Source: Miscanthus floridulus (taxonomy: Eukaryota; Streptophyta; Magnoliopsida; Poales; Poaceae). From it: a DNA stretch of 64,000 bases. The position numbers and the translations under genes were made by a program. Within the stretch, counting starts at the first letter, position 1; each line of letters begins with the position of its first letter. The DNA lies in contig NC_089591.1 of the NCBI RefSeq assembly GCF_019320115.1, forward strand, positions 17,648,502 through 17,712,501. Reading direction: 5' to 3'. The notes below the pieces were generated by a model. The model was not told the origin of the DNA and did not search any database. It saw only the letters and a program-made list of their open reading frames with translations. Below are positions 1-11,390 of this stretch, piece by piece.

Positions 1-759
1 GATCGACATTGTGTAAGCATGGTGCTTATACGTTGTTTACCTATGGATACACCCTATATTCCAGACCATGTGGTAGATCACGGATGTGACGCTCCCGTTG
101 AGTCCTTTGTAGTCCACTCCTCAAATATAGGACAAGTAAGATCTAGTTACGAAGGAAGACAAGCTCTGTTCTTAATCTTCCTTAGTAATATCCCTTATGT
201 GTAGATATAGAGTTGATCTTAGCCATGACTACTAAGTGTAATTGCACTAATCAACGTATGCTTTGACTTATAATTAAGAATGACTTAGGAATTATTCCTC
301 TAATTTCTACTTAGCAATGCTAATGCCATAAAAAGGAGTACTCTGAGTGATCATTTATCATTACTTATCATATTTATCTCTTTGCTTACCCCTGTTGTGA
401 GTAGAAGTTTGATTATGGTTTACTCCTCCATCATATGTATAAGTTATCAATATATTCCAACTACCTGTTTTCCTGCGGTAACAATATAAATAACAATACC
501 TGAAATACTTCCGGGTAAAGTTCTACAATGGTAAATTACCTGTGCGCTTGCAGATCTCTTCATATTCATATTTATATTCTTTCTAGTCACATAAAATACT
601 AAAGTACTTCTTAGTGTCATTCTCAAAGTGGCACTAGGTAGTACCAACAAAATTTCTGGCATCATAGCCCTAGATGACAACTTAGCAAAAGTGATGTTAA
701 GAAATGTCAACAACATTAGGTGGCTACTTAAACAAGTGACTAGTTAATAAATACCAACA
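1..759 (+). repeat. 3' portion of LTR, Athila-like element A (LTR-A)
   Basis: The window opens inside an LTR. Its first 250 bases reappear in inverted orientation around 8468-8680 and, more diverged, around 6900-7110. It ends near 759 in ACCAACA, directly before a primer-binding site, and the same terminal sequence is seen inverted at 6680. The 5' part of this LTR lies outside the window. It holds no gene; the short ORFs within it are not conserved between copies. Confidence 0.75.
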
Positions 760-767
760 AGCATTTC

Positions 768-787
768 TGGCGTCGTTGCCGAGGAAG
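768..787 (+). promoter_or_regulatory. tRNA primer-binding site of element A
   Basis: The sequence starting TGGCGTCGTTGCCGAGG sits 8 bases after the LTR end. It resembles the TGGCGCCGTTGCCGGGG primer site common in plant Athila-type elements, with a few transitions. It marks where minus-strand DNA synthesis would start. Confidence 0.7.
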
Positions 788-1056
788 GTAGCTAGGCAAA
801 AAGGAATATTGATAAACTTTTACTTATTGATGTGATCGAGGGAACCATTGACCTCTGCTCAAATAGGCTTACCCTTGTTCTGTCTACTTTTATATCTTAT
901 GTAGGGTAATGTATGACCGGTTTTGACCTTTCGACAAACTACGTTAAAGATCCAGAAGCATTAATTAGGAGAACTAGAGCTAAACTCAAGAAAGTTCTAG
1001 CTTTAGAATCGAAAGACAACTAGACAAGGCGAAGCTTAACAACAGTTTTTGAAGCC

Positions 1057-2090
1057 ATGGCCAACAAGACTCTCCGTGAATTCTCAGCTCCAACTACGGC
1101 CAACATCCGTATTGGATCAGCGATCAACATCGGAGACAATGCTTTTGAGCTTAAGCCAGCTCTGATCAACATGGTGCATGCTAGCCAGTTTTGTGGAAAG
1201 GCACATGAAGATACGAGTGCTCATCTCTAACACTTCCTGGAGATCTGCAACACTTTCACCATCAAGGGAGTTACCAGAGATGCCATATTATTTTGCCTCT
1301 TCACATTTTCACTTTTGGGGAAGGCTAAGCAATGGTTCTATGCCAACAAAGATAGAAATGCTACATGGGATAACTGCTCCACTGTCTTCCTAGCAAAGTT
1401 CTTTCCCACAGGCAAGACCAATGCTCTGTATGAAAGAATTTCATGTTTTCAGCAGCAACATGATGAATCTGTCCCTAAGGCATGTGAATGCTTCCAAGAT
1501 TACATATCAGAATGTCCTCACCATGGGATGGAGGATTGGCTACCCATGCAGACTTTCTACCATGGGTTGACAAACAACACCGTGAGAATATGGATGCCGC
1601 TGCTAGAGGTGCATTCTTATCACTCACAATTGCACAAGCAACAACTCTCATGGAGAAGATGGTCTCCAACCAAGGTTGGAATGAAGAACGTCTTCAAACC
1701 TACAAGAGAGGTGGAGGTATGCATCAACTCAAGGGGTAGACATGCTATCTGCCAAGATGGACCTGCTGATGAAAAAGCTTGAAGACTGAGCCAATAAGAA
1801 GCAAGAAGTCATGCACATTCATGATTCCCGTATGATGTGTGAAGAATGTGGCAACACTAGACATTCAAGGAACAACTGTCCTAAATCCCAAGAGGATTTA
1901 AACTTCATCAACAACAACTATCATCCTCAACAGAATCAAGGATGAAATCAGCAACAAAGGCCGAACTACCAAGGTAACTATCAAGGTAATAATTATAATA
2001 ATTTCAATAACCAACTATCTTTGAGAGATTTAGTTTCTGGCCAAGCTAAAAATATGGAGGGCTTATCTAGAAAAACTAGCTTCTAATGAT
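1057..2090 (+). pseudogene. gag: Gag (capsid/nucleocapsid) of element A, broken
   Basis: Encodes the structural Gag protein that packages element RNA in cytoplasmic particles. The start at 1057 (MANKTLREFS) fits the family and lies 270 bases after the primer site. A capsid-like segment with the GKAKQWFY block is visible around 1315-1600. The reading frame slips near 1587 and again near 1735, and an in-frame TAA lies near 1228. A CCHC zinc knuckle (C-x2-C-x4-H-x4-C) at 1838-1879 is intact, followed by an Asn/Gln-rich tail. The protease region follows about 80 bases later. The family call is strong; the protein cannot be made intact from this copy. Confidence 0.8.
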
Positions 2091-2164
2091 AAATTTTAGA
2101 AAATATAAATAATAGAATATATAGCTTCTCCTCATCCATTAAAAACCAGCATCGCTTTAATAAA

Positions 2165-3459
2165 ATGATAGAATCACAAATAGCTCAACTGGTGGCTGCT
2201 GTTCCTCAGATCGACAAAGGTAAGATTCTAGGGCAACCGAAAGATCTTGAAACTACAAATCTTGTCGATATTCACAATATTGTAGGATGTTACATAGAAC
2301 AATCGACAGGAAGGTGGATAGATTATTCCTTGCCTAAAAAGAAAGGAGATACAGGAAGACCTATCATCCCTATAGCCATTGGACCTTATATATTCCAAGA
2401 AGCTATTTGTGACTTCAGAGCAAGCGTGAACATCATGCCAAAGGTACTTTACGATAAGATTAATGGAAATACTTTATTGTACATAAACATGCGTTTGCAG
2501 CTTGTAGATCAGTCTCTCTGCTACCCCAAGGAAATTCTTGAAGACACCATTATTCGAGTGGGACAATCGTATGTACCCATAGACTTTTTGATTTTGGAAA
2601 CAGGTGGAGATGTAAGGGCACCCATTATCTTGGGCCAACCTTTCCTAAGCACCACAAAAGCCATCATCTAAGCAGATAGTGCCAATATCTGCTTCACCAT
2701 TAAGGATAGAAAGGAGAAGTTCACCTTCAAGAATCGTATACATCACTCTCCTAGTCATCCACAAATGGCATACCTGCCCGAAGAGACAACAGTGACCAAG
2801 AAGAGAAGCAATTGGAGAAGAAGGAAGAACCAGGCTAGGCAGCCACAAGAAGAATCAGTCAAGATGATCAATACACTCCGATCAGAATATGGCCACCTCC
2901 TCACTTCACCATTCCTTACCAAGAAGGAAGATTCAGGAGTACCGACGATCGAGTGTACCATTGGACAAAGAATTTTCCACAACACCTTCTGTGACATCGG
3001 ATCAGGTATCAACATAATGTCCTAGGTAGCATATGACTACTTATTTGGTGATAAACCTTTGTTCCCTACATATATGCAATTGCAGATGGCGGACCAATCA
3101 ATATGATTTCTAGAGGGAATAGCAAAAAACATTATGGTAAGAATACAATATCACTATGTCCCTATCGACTACATGATTGTTGACATGGGAGAAGAAGAAG
3201 AAGATGTACCTATCATCCTTAGAAGACCGTTCCTCAACACAACCAACACGATCATCTACGTCGGATCTGGACAAGTCCACTTCCAATTTCTAGGACAAAA
3301 GGTATGATGTTATTTCAATAGTTATACTACTTATGAACAACCAAAGAAGTCCCGCTCTAAGAGGAGATGTCAAGCATCTCAATGCTGGAAGAATCAACTC
3401 CCCAAGAATGAGGAAGAAGAAGTAGAAGTAGAAGTTATGTTGGATGAATCTACTCCGTA
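2165..3459 (+). pseudogene. Two tandem retroviral-type aspartic protease domains, element A
   Basis: One reading frame carries two successive retropepsin-like domains. The first (2165-2671) has a degenerate active-site block CDFRASVNIMP and ends in ILGQPFLSTTKAII. The second (about 2930-3306) has CDIGSGINIMS and ends in ILRRPFLNTTNTII, then a basic segment (KKSRSKRRC) and an acidic one. Both share the order active site, LQ(L/M)(V/A)DQS, YVPID, PFL-x-TT, so they look like a duplicated or fused pair. In-frame stops include TAA at 2669 and TAG at 3024. The first domain lacks the usual D-S/T-G triad. No reverse transcriptase or integrase follows, so the element probably relied on a partner for copying. 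Confidence 0.75.
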
Positions 3460-4060
3460 AAAATCTAGTCTGCAGACCAAGCGGGTGTGGAAGGAAAAGG
3501 TGGCATCATCATTAGAGTCACTGTCATAAGAGGTGCAACCATCAAGGTCTCCATCTCTGAGACCGACAGATGCACCCAAAGAATGAACAAGATTGGAGAA
3601 AAGTCCTGTCCGGAGGACTTAAAATTCCAAACCCTCGTCAGGAGGTAAATCGGTAGTTATCTATATTTACTTTTTAGCATTGCATGAATTATTTTTACTT
3701 TAGCATATTTACTTTGCTGCATTTGCTTTGCACTTAGAAAATAAAATGAAAAATTCATTGTTGGATTATGAAATCCTAAGCCCCATGTGAATTATTCTAC
3801 GGTATGTAAAAACCCACAAGAATATTCACTGTGGTGGCATAAAAAATAATAATAAATTAAAATACCATGTATGCATTTAGTTATATTCCATTATATTATA
3901 AACTCCAAAAAAATAATATATTAGATAGACATCCTGCTAAAATTTTGCCAAATCAAAAATCTTTCTAACTCCAAGAACGACTAACCCTAGACAGTTGACC
4001 GCTAACCCTTTTATTCTAATCCGTTCTACGAGTTTTGTTGTTGTTGAAGTTTTTTGCAGG
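3460..4060 (+). other. Non-coding stretch between protease and second ORF of element A
   Basis: A short downstream coding relic with several stops runs to about 3640; the rest is AT-rich with no ORF or RNA gene that I can see. At 4050-4059 the run TTTTTTGCAG lies just before the ATG at 4061 and looks like a splice acceptor (inference). Confidence 0.5.
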
Positions 4061-4303
4061 ATGGCCATGAGCAAGTTCACCCGATCATCTTCATCTCATT
4101 CCACTAGGAGTGCATCCTTACCAAGAACCCAACTTCCTGATGGATGAGAAGGACATCTGCTAGTGAACCCGCTCTGAGAAGTACAAGTTGAGCAATCACG
4201 TCAACAACCAGCTTAGGGGAAGGGCATCCCTTGTGTGTATCTAGATAAGTTTTTCTTTTCTTATATTTTACTATTTATAAGTCATAAAAAGATGCATAAC
4301 TAA
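4061..4303 (+). pseudogene. Remnant second ORF of element A (envelope-position ORF)
   Basis: Starts MAMSKFTRSSSSHS, rich in Ser and Arg, directly after a splice-acceptor-like TTTTTTGCAG. Two TGA and one TAG interrupt it. Its end (YLDKFFFS) matches the end of the inverted relic near 10975 (KDKFFLPS), which shows that both derive from the same ORF and that most of the middle is missing here. Its place after the protease and before the 3' LTR is where Athila elements carry an env-like or unknown ORF. I do not recognise a function, and no membrane segment can be argued from the fragment. Confidence 0.45.
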
Positions 4304-5829
4304 AAAACAAAAAAATTATTTTTAGATATATATATATTAGTAAAATGTGATCTAAAAAATAAAAACAAAATAAAAAGTGTGTGTCTACTTTTCTTTGAGT
4401 TTGATTTTTAAGAGCTGAATAAAATAAAAGGACTTTGTAGGTAATCTCTTGAATGGAAATGATGAATAGTTGCTCTGTTGTAATTCCTTTCAAGTATCTA
4501 GTTTTTAGCCTTGAATTCTCCTGAGTTTTGGATACTGTTTTGATATAAGAATTGACTCTAAACTTGAAACTCGTGGGTAGCATATGCTTGATCTAAGTCT
4601 AGATAATTGACGGATATGATATAAAAAGGACTGAGCTACTATTTATCTTGTTCCAAGTGACACTAAAGTTTTGGAGATTTATCTTTTGAAAAACATAAAA
4701 ATACTATATGATGAGTTCCTATATGACAAAGCTTAAATTCCTACCAGAGCCAAATATGATATTTAGACTAGAAAAACTTTCACTTATATGCTGCTTGTGT
4801 TGCATTGAGTTTAGTCAAGCTTTGTTGACCCTTATGAGAGGTTTGCCATGCTCTTAAAATCAAGATCACGTACACACCACCTACATATGCACTACTCCTA
4901 CACTGGGGTTAGTTGTAAAAACATACCATTCTATTTAGATCCACTCAAAAATGTTCACTCTTACACTAGGAGTGAACACAAAAACATGCTTGATATGTTT
5001 TTCATCCATCAAATAAATGCTCCAAGTTCTTGTTGCTATCTCTCGAAAAGTTTTATTGCTAAAAAGAAGCATGGGGCTATGCAAAAGTTATTCAATAAAA
5101 AAAAGAAAAAAAGAGTTGAAAAATAGACAAATGTTCGAGATATCTAAAACAATGGGTACTCAGATGTCCGTCTAAAAAAAAGAAAAGAGATGAATGAGAT
5201 AGCTCATGTTTCCTTGCAAAAAGATTTCCAAGTTTTAAAAGAGAGACATGTTTTTAAGGAGCATATTTGAATTAGATTAGCCACCATAAATATCCACCAC
5301 ATATCCATACTCATGCACATATTGATTTGATTGTATGACTTAACTCTCTTTGGATCTGAGGTTTGACTTTACAATATATGTATTGAAAGTATGCTCTTTC
5401 ATGTTATTTCCACTCCTATGAGCTCCACATAAGCCTTAGTTATAAGAAGAGAAAGGCATAACATCATTATTGCCTTGGTGAGGATCCATAAATACCACAT
5501 ATATTGACAGACATGAGAGTGTCATACAATGGAAGCTCGGAGTTTTATTTTTAAAACCTATAAAAACTCTGAAATAATGGTTGAGCAAAGAACTTGAGAC
5601 ATAGTGCTTAACTTGATCGTTCTATCTTTCAATTACTTAAGACCCAAGTGAAGGCTAAGAATCCCCATGGTTGAAGGTAATATGGGTAAGTTTTAAAGTC
5701 AGAATAGTTTATTCTAATCTGGAAGAGAATTCTTGTTTGAACGCATGTGTACTTTTGAGGAGTGAAAACATTGAAGAAACTACTAATCCATTGTTGAGTT
5801 TAGCATTGCTCAGGAACGAGCAATTGTTA
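4304..5829 (+). other. Long AT-rich 3' untranslated region of element A
   Basis: No credible gene. The segment is shared, inverted, with 9466-10970; for example 4848-4960 pairs with 10330-10440. Part of it (about 5180-5560) recurs in the same orientation at 6249-6660. It is therefore part of the element rather than host sequence. Confidence 0.7.
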
Positions 5830-5841
5830 AGCTTCGGGGAG
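5829..5841 (+). promoter_or_regulatory. Polypurine tract of element A
   Basis: A degenerate AAGCTTCGGGGAG just upstream of the LTR start. The better preserved inverted copies read, on the minus strand, AGCTTGGGGAGC (7857-7870) and AGCTTGGGGGAGCT (9453-9466). This primes plus-strand synthesis and fixes the LTR start at 5844. Confidence 0.7.
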
Positions 5842-5843
5842 TT

Positions 5844-6248
5844 TGTTGACAGTAGTTGACAACCATTATAAACCATCAACATAATGCATGAATATGATCA
5901 CCAACATAGGTTTAGGGGTTTAAACTAATAAATTCCACAAGTTTTGGTGAATCAATGTTTTCAGCAGGGTTTATCAAGAAAACCATCAAGGTGGACCCAA
6001 ATGTCAGAATTAATCACACTTATCCGCAACGAAAACAACTCTAGAAGGTTCCAAAAGACTCTAGGAGACAAACCACCAAAGCGAAGGGTAGTTGGCTGCT
6101 AGGTGGGGCCGGCTAGCACCACCTGTAGGCCAGTCGGCCCCTAGGCCCACCTATTAGCCTTCGCATTGCAATGTCAGTTCTCCACCGCCTTAGGGTTTGC
6201 ATCTACATAGTTTCTTCAAGTTGGTTTGATCCAAGGGCTTAGAATTGA
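5844..6248 (+). repeat. 5' portion of 3' LTR, element A (LTR-B)
   Basis: Begins TGTTGACAGTAG after the polypurine tract and follows the same order as the inverted LTRs ending at 7856 and 9452: the TTTAGGGGTTTAAAC block, then GGCTTAG(A/G)ATTGA. It stops abruptly near 6248, before its TATA box, where another fragment of the family is joined. Confidence 0.7.
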
Positions 6249-6679
6249 GTATAGAAAAAGAAAAAAATGGGACACATGAAGGTCCCAAAGTACAGAAAAA
6301 ATAGGGACACATGAAGGTCCCAAAAGAATAGAAAAAAATGATGAGCACATGAAAGCTCAAGAGAAAAAGCTAGCCATGTCTCAAAACAAAAGCTAGAGAA
6401 AAGAGATCATATCAAATAGAGGAGTACAATTCCAAAAAAATTCCACACACTTGCACTATTTTGATCTAAGAGTATGACGCTTTCCTTCGGTGAGGTCTGG
6501 GATTTGACTTCACAACATATGCAAGTTAAGTGTGTCTCACAAGTTTCATCCCTACCCAAAGCTCCATATAAACTTTTTAGAAGTAGGATGACCAAAAGAG
6601 AAGGCAAAACGTTCAAATGTGCCATGTTGAGGAACCACCTACAAATTTGAGTGACCCGAGAGAATCATTTAAGGAACTA
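6249..6679 (+). repeat. Displaced fragment of the element A 3' untranslated region
   Basis: The phrase 'gggacacatgaaggtccc' occurs twice here, and 6450-6640 aligns with 5310-5520 in the same orientation. It is bounded left by the truncated LTR-B and right by the inverted LTR-C, so it is a rearrangement product. No gene is visible. Confidence 0.55.
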
Positions 6680-7856
6680 TTGGTATTTATTAACACACAA
6701 GATAAATCTACAAGCACACGAATACCACTATAGCTTTCACCCGAAAGTATTCCAAGTATCGTATCCGCAAGGAAACGTGTGAGACTAACTATGGTCTAAC
6801 TTAACTAAAGGTAGCAACAAGGTTAGAATAAACAGAAGCGTAGAGAGGATTACTAAGGTTCTCTAGTTCTGACTTGGGTAAGCTATGTCTTCTACTATTC
6901 AACTAGGGACATTACTAGGGAAAGACACCAGCAGAGGATGCTTTCCTTCACAACTGGGTCCTACTTGTCCTTCAGACGGGAGGTGGACTACAAAGGATTC
7001 AACGAGTCTATAAGAGTCACCCTCGTGAGCTGCCACCGATCTAGAATGCAGGGTGCATCCATGATTCACCTAAGTCTAAGCACCACGCTTACACATATGA
7101 TTAATACTTTACTCCCTCTAGAACAGGAATAAAGCACTCAAGAGAGTCATGAACCTGAAGAACAATATAAACAAGATGCTTACTTGAATCAGAAGTTGAT
7201 TACTAGAGATATCTCATAGGCAAGCTCTGATAGAACTTAGATCCACCAAGGTACAAGCCGTAGAGAGAGCACCGATAGGCCGTCACCTCCTCCAAACTCT
7301 TCCCTCACTCTCCATCTCACTATTTCTATTTATAAGACTAGATCCAATGGAGGACTAATCTTCTCTTGATATGAAGATATGAATTAGTGTTTTAGGGATC
7401 TGCTAAGGGAGGGGATAGGGGCTGATATATATAGGCTGGAGCATCAATCTTGAGCCCTCGGATCAAGCCGACTTGAATAAACAATGAAGATTGGATGTCA
7501 ATGGCGATGGGGAATCGACTTTCAAAGCGAAGGCTGACTGGTGGGACCCACAGGCCAACCAACCTATAGGTGGGGCTGGCCAGCCCCACATGGCAGCCCC
7601 TCGGGGTCTGCTTTGGTGGAGAGCCTCCTAGAGTCTTTTAAAATCTTCCCACGCTGTTTACGCGGTGGAATTCCATAATTTTCTTTGACGAATAGGTCCC
7701 CCTTGATGGTTTTTAGATAAACCATGCTAAAACACAGATTCACCAAAACTCATAGAATTTATTAGTTTAAACCCCTATATCTATATTTGGTGATGGAATT
7801 AAGTGTAAATGCAGGTTATATTGGCGGTTTATAATTATTGTTAGTGACCGTCAACA
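6680..7856 (-). repeat. LTR-C, inverted LTR of the element A family
   Basis: On the minus strand it begins TGTTGACGGTCAC at 7856 after a polypurine tract and ends near 6680 in the AATAAATACCAAT sequence that matches the end of LTR-A. A minus-strand TATA box (CCTATATATATCAG) lies near 7422-7437. About 1.18 kb, which appears full length. Confidence 0.75.
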
Positions 7857-8011
7857 TGCTCCCCAAGCTTAACCTTTGCCAGTCTCTGAGCAAGGCTAAA
7901 CTTAGCAATGGATCAGGAGTTGCTATAATGTTTTTATGCCTCAAAAGTACACATGCATTCAATAAAAAATTCTCCTCCAGATTAGAATAAACTAATCTGA
8001 TTTTCAAACTT
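7857..8011 (-). repeat. Polypurine tract and short internal fragment next to LTR-C
   Basis: Matches 5671-5843 inverted, and 9453-9610 in the same orientation. It contains the polypurine tract (7857-7870). It breaks off at about 8011, so the element behind LTR-C is almost entirely deleted. Confidence 0.6.
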
Positions 8012-8033
8012 ACGCCTCAAAAGTCCAGCATCG

Positions 8034-8087
8034 CCCCCAGCTCCGCCTGGTCCCACCTTGCTTAGGCGGTGCTTTCAATGCTGGGGG
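8034..8087. repeat. Nested inverted repeat (potential hairpin)
   Basis: CCCCCAGC at 8034-8041 pairs with GCTGGGGG at 8080-8087, and inside it CCGCCT at 8043-8048 pairs with AGGCGG at 8064-8069. It lies in a GC-rich island of about 90 bases at the junction of two inverted LTR pieces, with no match to either flanking LTR that I can see. Confidence 0.55.
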
Positions 8088-8149
8088 AGGCGTTTCCATG
8101 AGGTGCTTTCCTAAAATACAAGCAAATCGACCTCCTCCAAGCCTATATA

Positions 8150-9452
8150 AGTATAAAGCATTGATAATAATTTTATCCACAGGGAGGAGCTATGGGATTG
8201 TTGGTAAAGAGATATTGGCAAATATGTATACTTATGATAAAACCACTCTCATGCTATGGCAAGGGTAAGTCAAATGATAAATAAATAAATAATAAGTATA
8301 AAGCATTGATAATAATTTTAGAGATAGAAATAGGGACTCATAAAATGTAGTATGGCTAGGCAGGAGATTCAGTAAGAGCAAAAGATTCCTAAGTCATTCC
8401 TTATTTACTAAGTCTTTTGTACACACAAGTATATACACTCTCATCTATAGCATAATTAACTCTGCATCTAGGCATAAGGAACATTACTAAGGAAGATCAA
8501 GAATAGAGCTTGTCTCCCTTTGTAACCGTGTTCTACTTGCTCTACAAACTGGTAGTGGACTACAAAGGACTCAACATGAGTGTCACATCCATGATACACC
8601 ACATGACCCAGAGTGCAGAATGCATCCGTAGGTAAATAATATCTGAGCACCATGCTTACATAATGTTCACCACTTAAACCATGCGCATCTTGGGCTAAGC
8701 GCTTTGTGAACATATGCATAAACTCATCATCAATCACAACTATATCAAGTATATAACTAGAGCAAACTTGGAACATAATAAATAGCATCATAATATTGAA
8801 GTAGCACAAAGTCATAAATAAAGAGATACAATGGCTATACCAGTCTCCAGACGGTGGATCTAGAATCCTGAGTAATAGCCCACACCCTACTTGAACCTTG
8901 CTAGTTTGCCTATACTAGAACTTTAAAGAATTAGAGCTCTATTCTCTTCCCTCTAGAAACCCTAATTTCTAGTCTGATCTTGACTTATGGCAGCGTGTTC
9001 TAGAGGGGGGCAAAGGCTGGTTATATAGGTCGGAGTGTCAATCCTAAGCCCTCGAATCAAACCGACTTGAATAAATAGCATAGATGCAATCTAGGAGGCG
9101 ATGGAGAACCAATGTAGCAATAGGGGCTAACATGTGGGCCCTAGGGGGCTAAGCGGCCTATAGGTGGGCCTAGCCAGCCCTACCTGGCAGCCACTCGGGC
9201 CCCCGCCTCGGTGTGGAGTCCTCTCGAGTCTTCTAGAACCTTTTGGTGTCTGTTTCTCCACGGATAAGCGTAATTAATTTGACATGTAGGTTCACCTTTA
9301 CGGTTTTCTAAATAAACCATGCAGAAAATATAGATTCACCAAAACTCATGGAATCTATTAGTTTAAACCCCTAGACCTTTGTTGGTGATCATATTTATGC
9401 ACTTATACATGTTTTATTGATGGTTTATTGTGGTTGTTAACTATCATCAACA
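8150..9452 (-). repeat. LTR-D, inverted, truncated at its 3' end
   Basis: On the minus strand it starts TGTTGATGATAG at 9452, next to a polypurine tract at 9453-9466. A TATA-like CCTATATAACC lies at 9020-9029. The segment 8468-8815 matches LTR-A (1-230) inverted. A 27-base phrase (AAGTATAAAGCATTGATA and following bases) occurs twice, near 8150 and near 8298. The LTR end seen in copies A and C is missing, so the left edge is uncertain. Confidence 0.65.
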
Positions 9453-10980
9453 AGCTCCCCCAAGCTTAACCATTGCTAGATCGTTAGCAAAACTAAAACT
9501 AGCAAATGGATCAGGAGTTGCATCAATGTTTTCACTCCTCAAAAGTACACATGCGCTCAACAAAGAATTGTCCTCCGGATTAAACTCCACTGATCTGACT
9601 TTCAAACTTACCCATATTACCTTCAACCATGGGGCTTTTGAGTTTCACTTAGGTCTTGAGCAATTCAAAGATAGAACGATCAAGTCAAGCACTATGTCTC
9701 AAGTTCTTTGTTCAACCATTATTCTAGAGTTTTTGCAAGTTTTCAAAATAAAACTCAGAGATTCCATTGTATGACACTCTCAAGTCTCTCATATATATGT
9801 GGTATTTGTGGTTCCTTACCAAGGCCATAGTGATGTTATGCCTTTTCTACTCATACAACTAAGGCTTATATGGAGCTCATAGGAGTGGTAAATGTATGAG
9901 AGAGCATACTTGCGATACATATATTGTAAAGTCAAACAATGGATCCAAAGAGAGTTGAGTCATACAATCAAATCAAAATGTGCATGTGTGTGTGTGGATG
10001 TATGGTGGATATATATGGTGGCTAACCTAATTCTACTATGCTCCTTAAAAACATATCTCTCTTTTGAAACTTAGAAAATAACTTTGCAAGAAAACATGGG
10101 CTATCTTATTAATTTTTTCTCCCCTTTTTTTAGGCGAGCATCGGAGTACCCTTTGTTTTAAATATCTCAAACACTTGTCCATTTTTTAACTCTCCTTTTA
10201 TGAATAACTTTTGCATAGCCACATGCTTCTTTTCTCCAACAAAACTTTGACAGATAGCAACAAGAACTTGGAGCATTTATTTGGTGGAAAACCTATCAAG
10301 CATATTTTTAGCGTTTTCTCCTAGTGTAGGAGTAAAACATTTTTGGGTGGATCTAGATGGAATGCATGTTTTTGCGCCTACCCCTAGTGTTGGAGTAGTG
10401 CATATGTGGGTGGTGTGTATGTGATCTTGATTTTAAGAGCATGACAAAACTCTCATAAGGCATCAACAAAGCTTGACTAAACCCAATGCAATGCAAACAA
10501 CATATATGAGTGGAAGTTTTCAAGTTGTCATACAGGATCTCATCATGTTACATTTTTATGTTTTTCAAAAGATAAATCTTTAGAATTCAAGTGTCTCTTG
10601 GAACAAGATAAATAGCAGCTCAAACCTTCTGATATCATATCCGTCAATTACCTAGACTTGGATCAAGCATATGTTACCCATGAGTTTCAAGTTCAGAGAA
10701 AATTCTCATGTCAAATCAATTTCATCTAAAACTCAGGAGAATTCAAGGCTAAAAATTAGGTACTTGAAAGGAATTATAATAGAGCAACTATTCATCATTT
10801 CCATCATGTGAAATCATCTTCAAGTGTTTTTTTATCTAGCTCTTAAAAACTACAACACATCTTAAACAAACTTAATTAAACTTAAACTATATAGACACTC
10901 TTTTAATTTTTTTATAACTTGAAAAATAAACTAAAGAAAATAATAAAATGCTAGGAAGAAAAAACTTATCTTTGATAAAT
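9453..10980 (-). other. Inverted 3' untranslated region behind LTR-D
   Basis: Homologous to 4304-5841 on the opposite strand and non-coding. ORFs such as 9430-9774 are only the reverse view of this untranslated sequence. Confidence 0.65.
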
Positions 10981-11390
10981 GGGGGCTCCTCCCCCAAGCT
11001 CGGTGTTGCTACGGTCTCTCAGAAAGGCAGGTTGATGTGGAGACCCTAGAACAAGTATCGCCAATTCTCATTTTCCTACTCCTAGTGCTGCTGAATGGCG
11101 GCGAGGTGTTCTCCTGCCTCCGCTTGCCACTGAGTGTGTTGGTGAAGTTGGTTCTAGATGGTATGCTGGTTCTCTTCGATGGTGGTAAGCCTGTTGTCGA
11201 GGCGGGAGTGCTCCATCTACTGCTCATGATAGCCCATGGGCGGGTCATGGTATCCATAGGCAAAGAAGGACATACATCTTCCCTGGTGGCCACTCAAGAC
11301 TTTGTCATATGGCTACTGCTGATAGTAGTCGAAGTTGTCATCCTGCCATTACTCATGTGAGCCCTAATGCTAGGAGCTCTCAGCATAGAG
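10981..11390 (-). pseudogene. C-terminal remnant of the element A family second ORF
   Basis: Read on the minus strand, the best frame gives a Gln/His/Glu-rich helical stretch (MEHSRLDNRLTTIEENQH, then HTQWQAEAGEHLAAIQQH) and ends ...GEEPPFIKDKFFLPS, like the end of the 4061-4303 remnant. Several stops interrupt it. This preserves the C-terminal part of the unknown ORF that the plus-strand copy has lost. The right edge, where an unrelated LTR begins, is approximate. Confidence 0.45.

Noticed and set aside
11037..11360. 107-codon plus-strand ORF with hydrophobic runs
   Set aside because: It is the complement of the retroelement second-ORF relic; the minus-strand frame has the family-like end.
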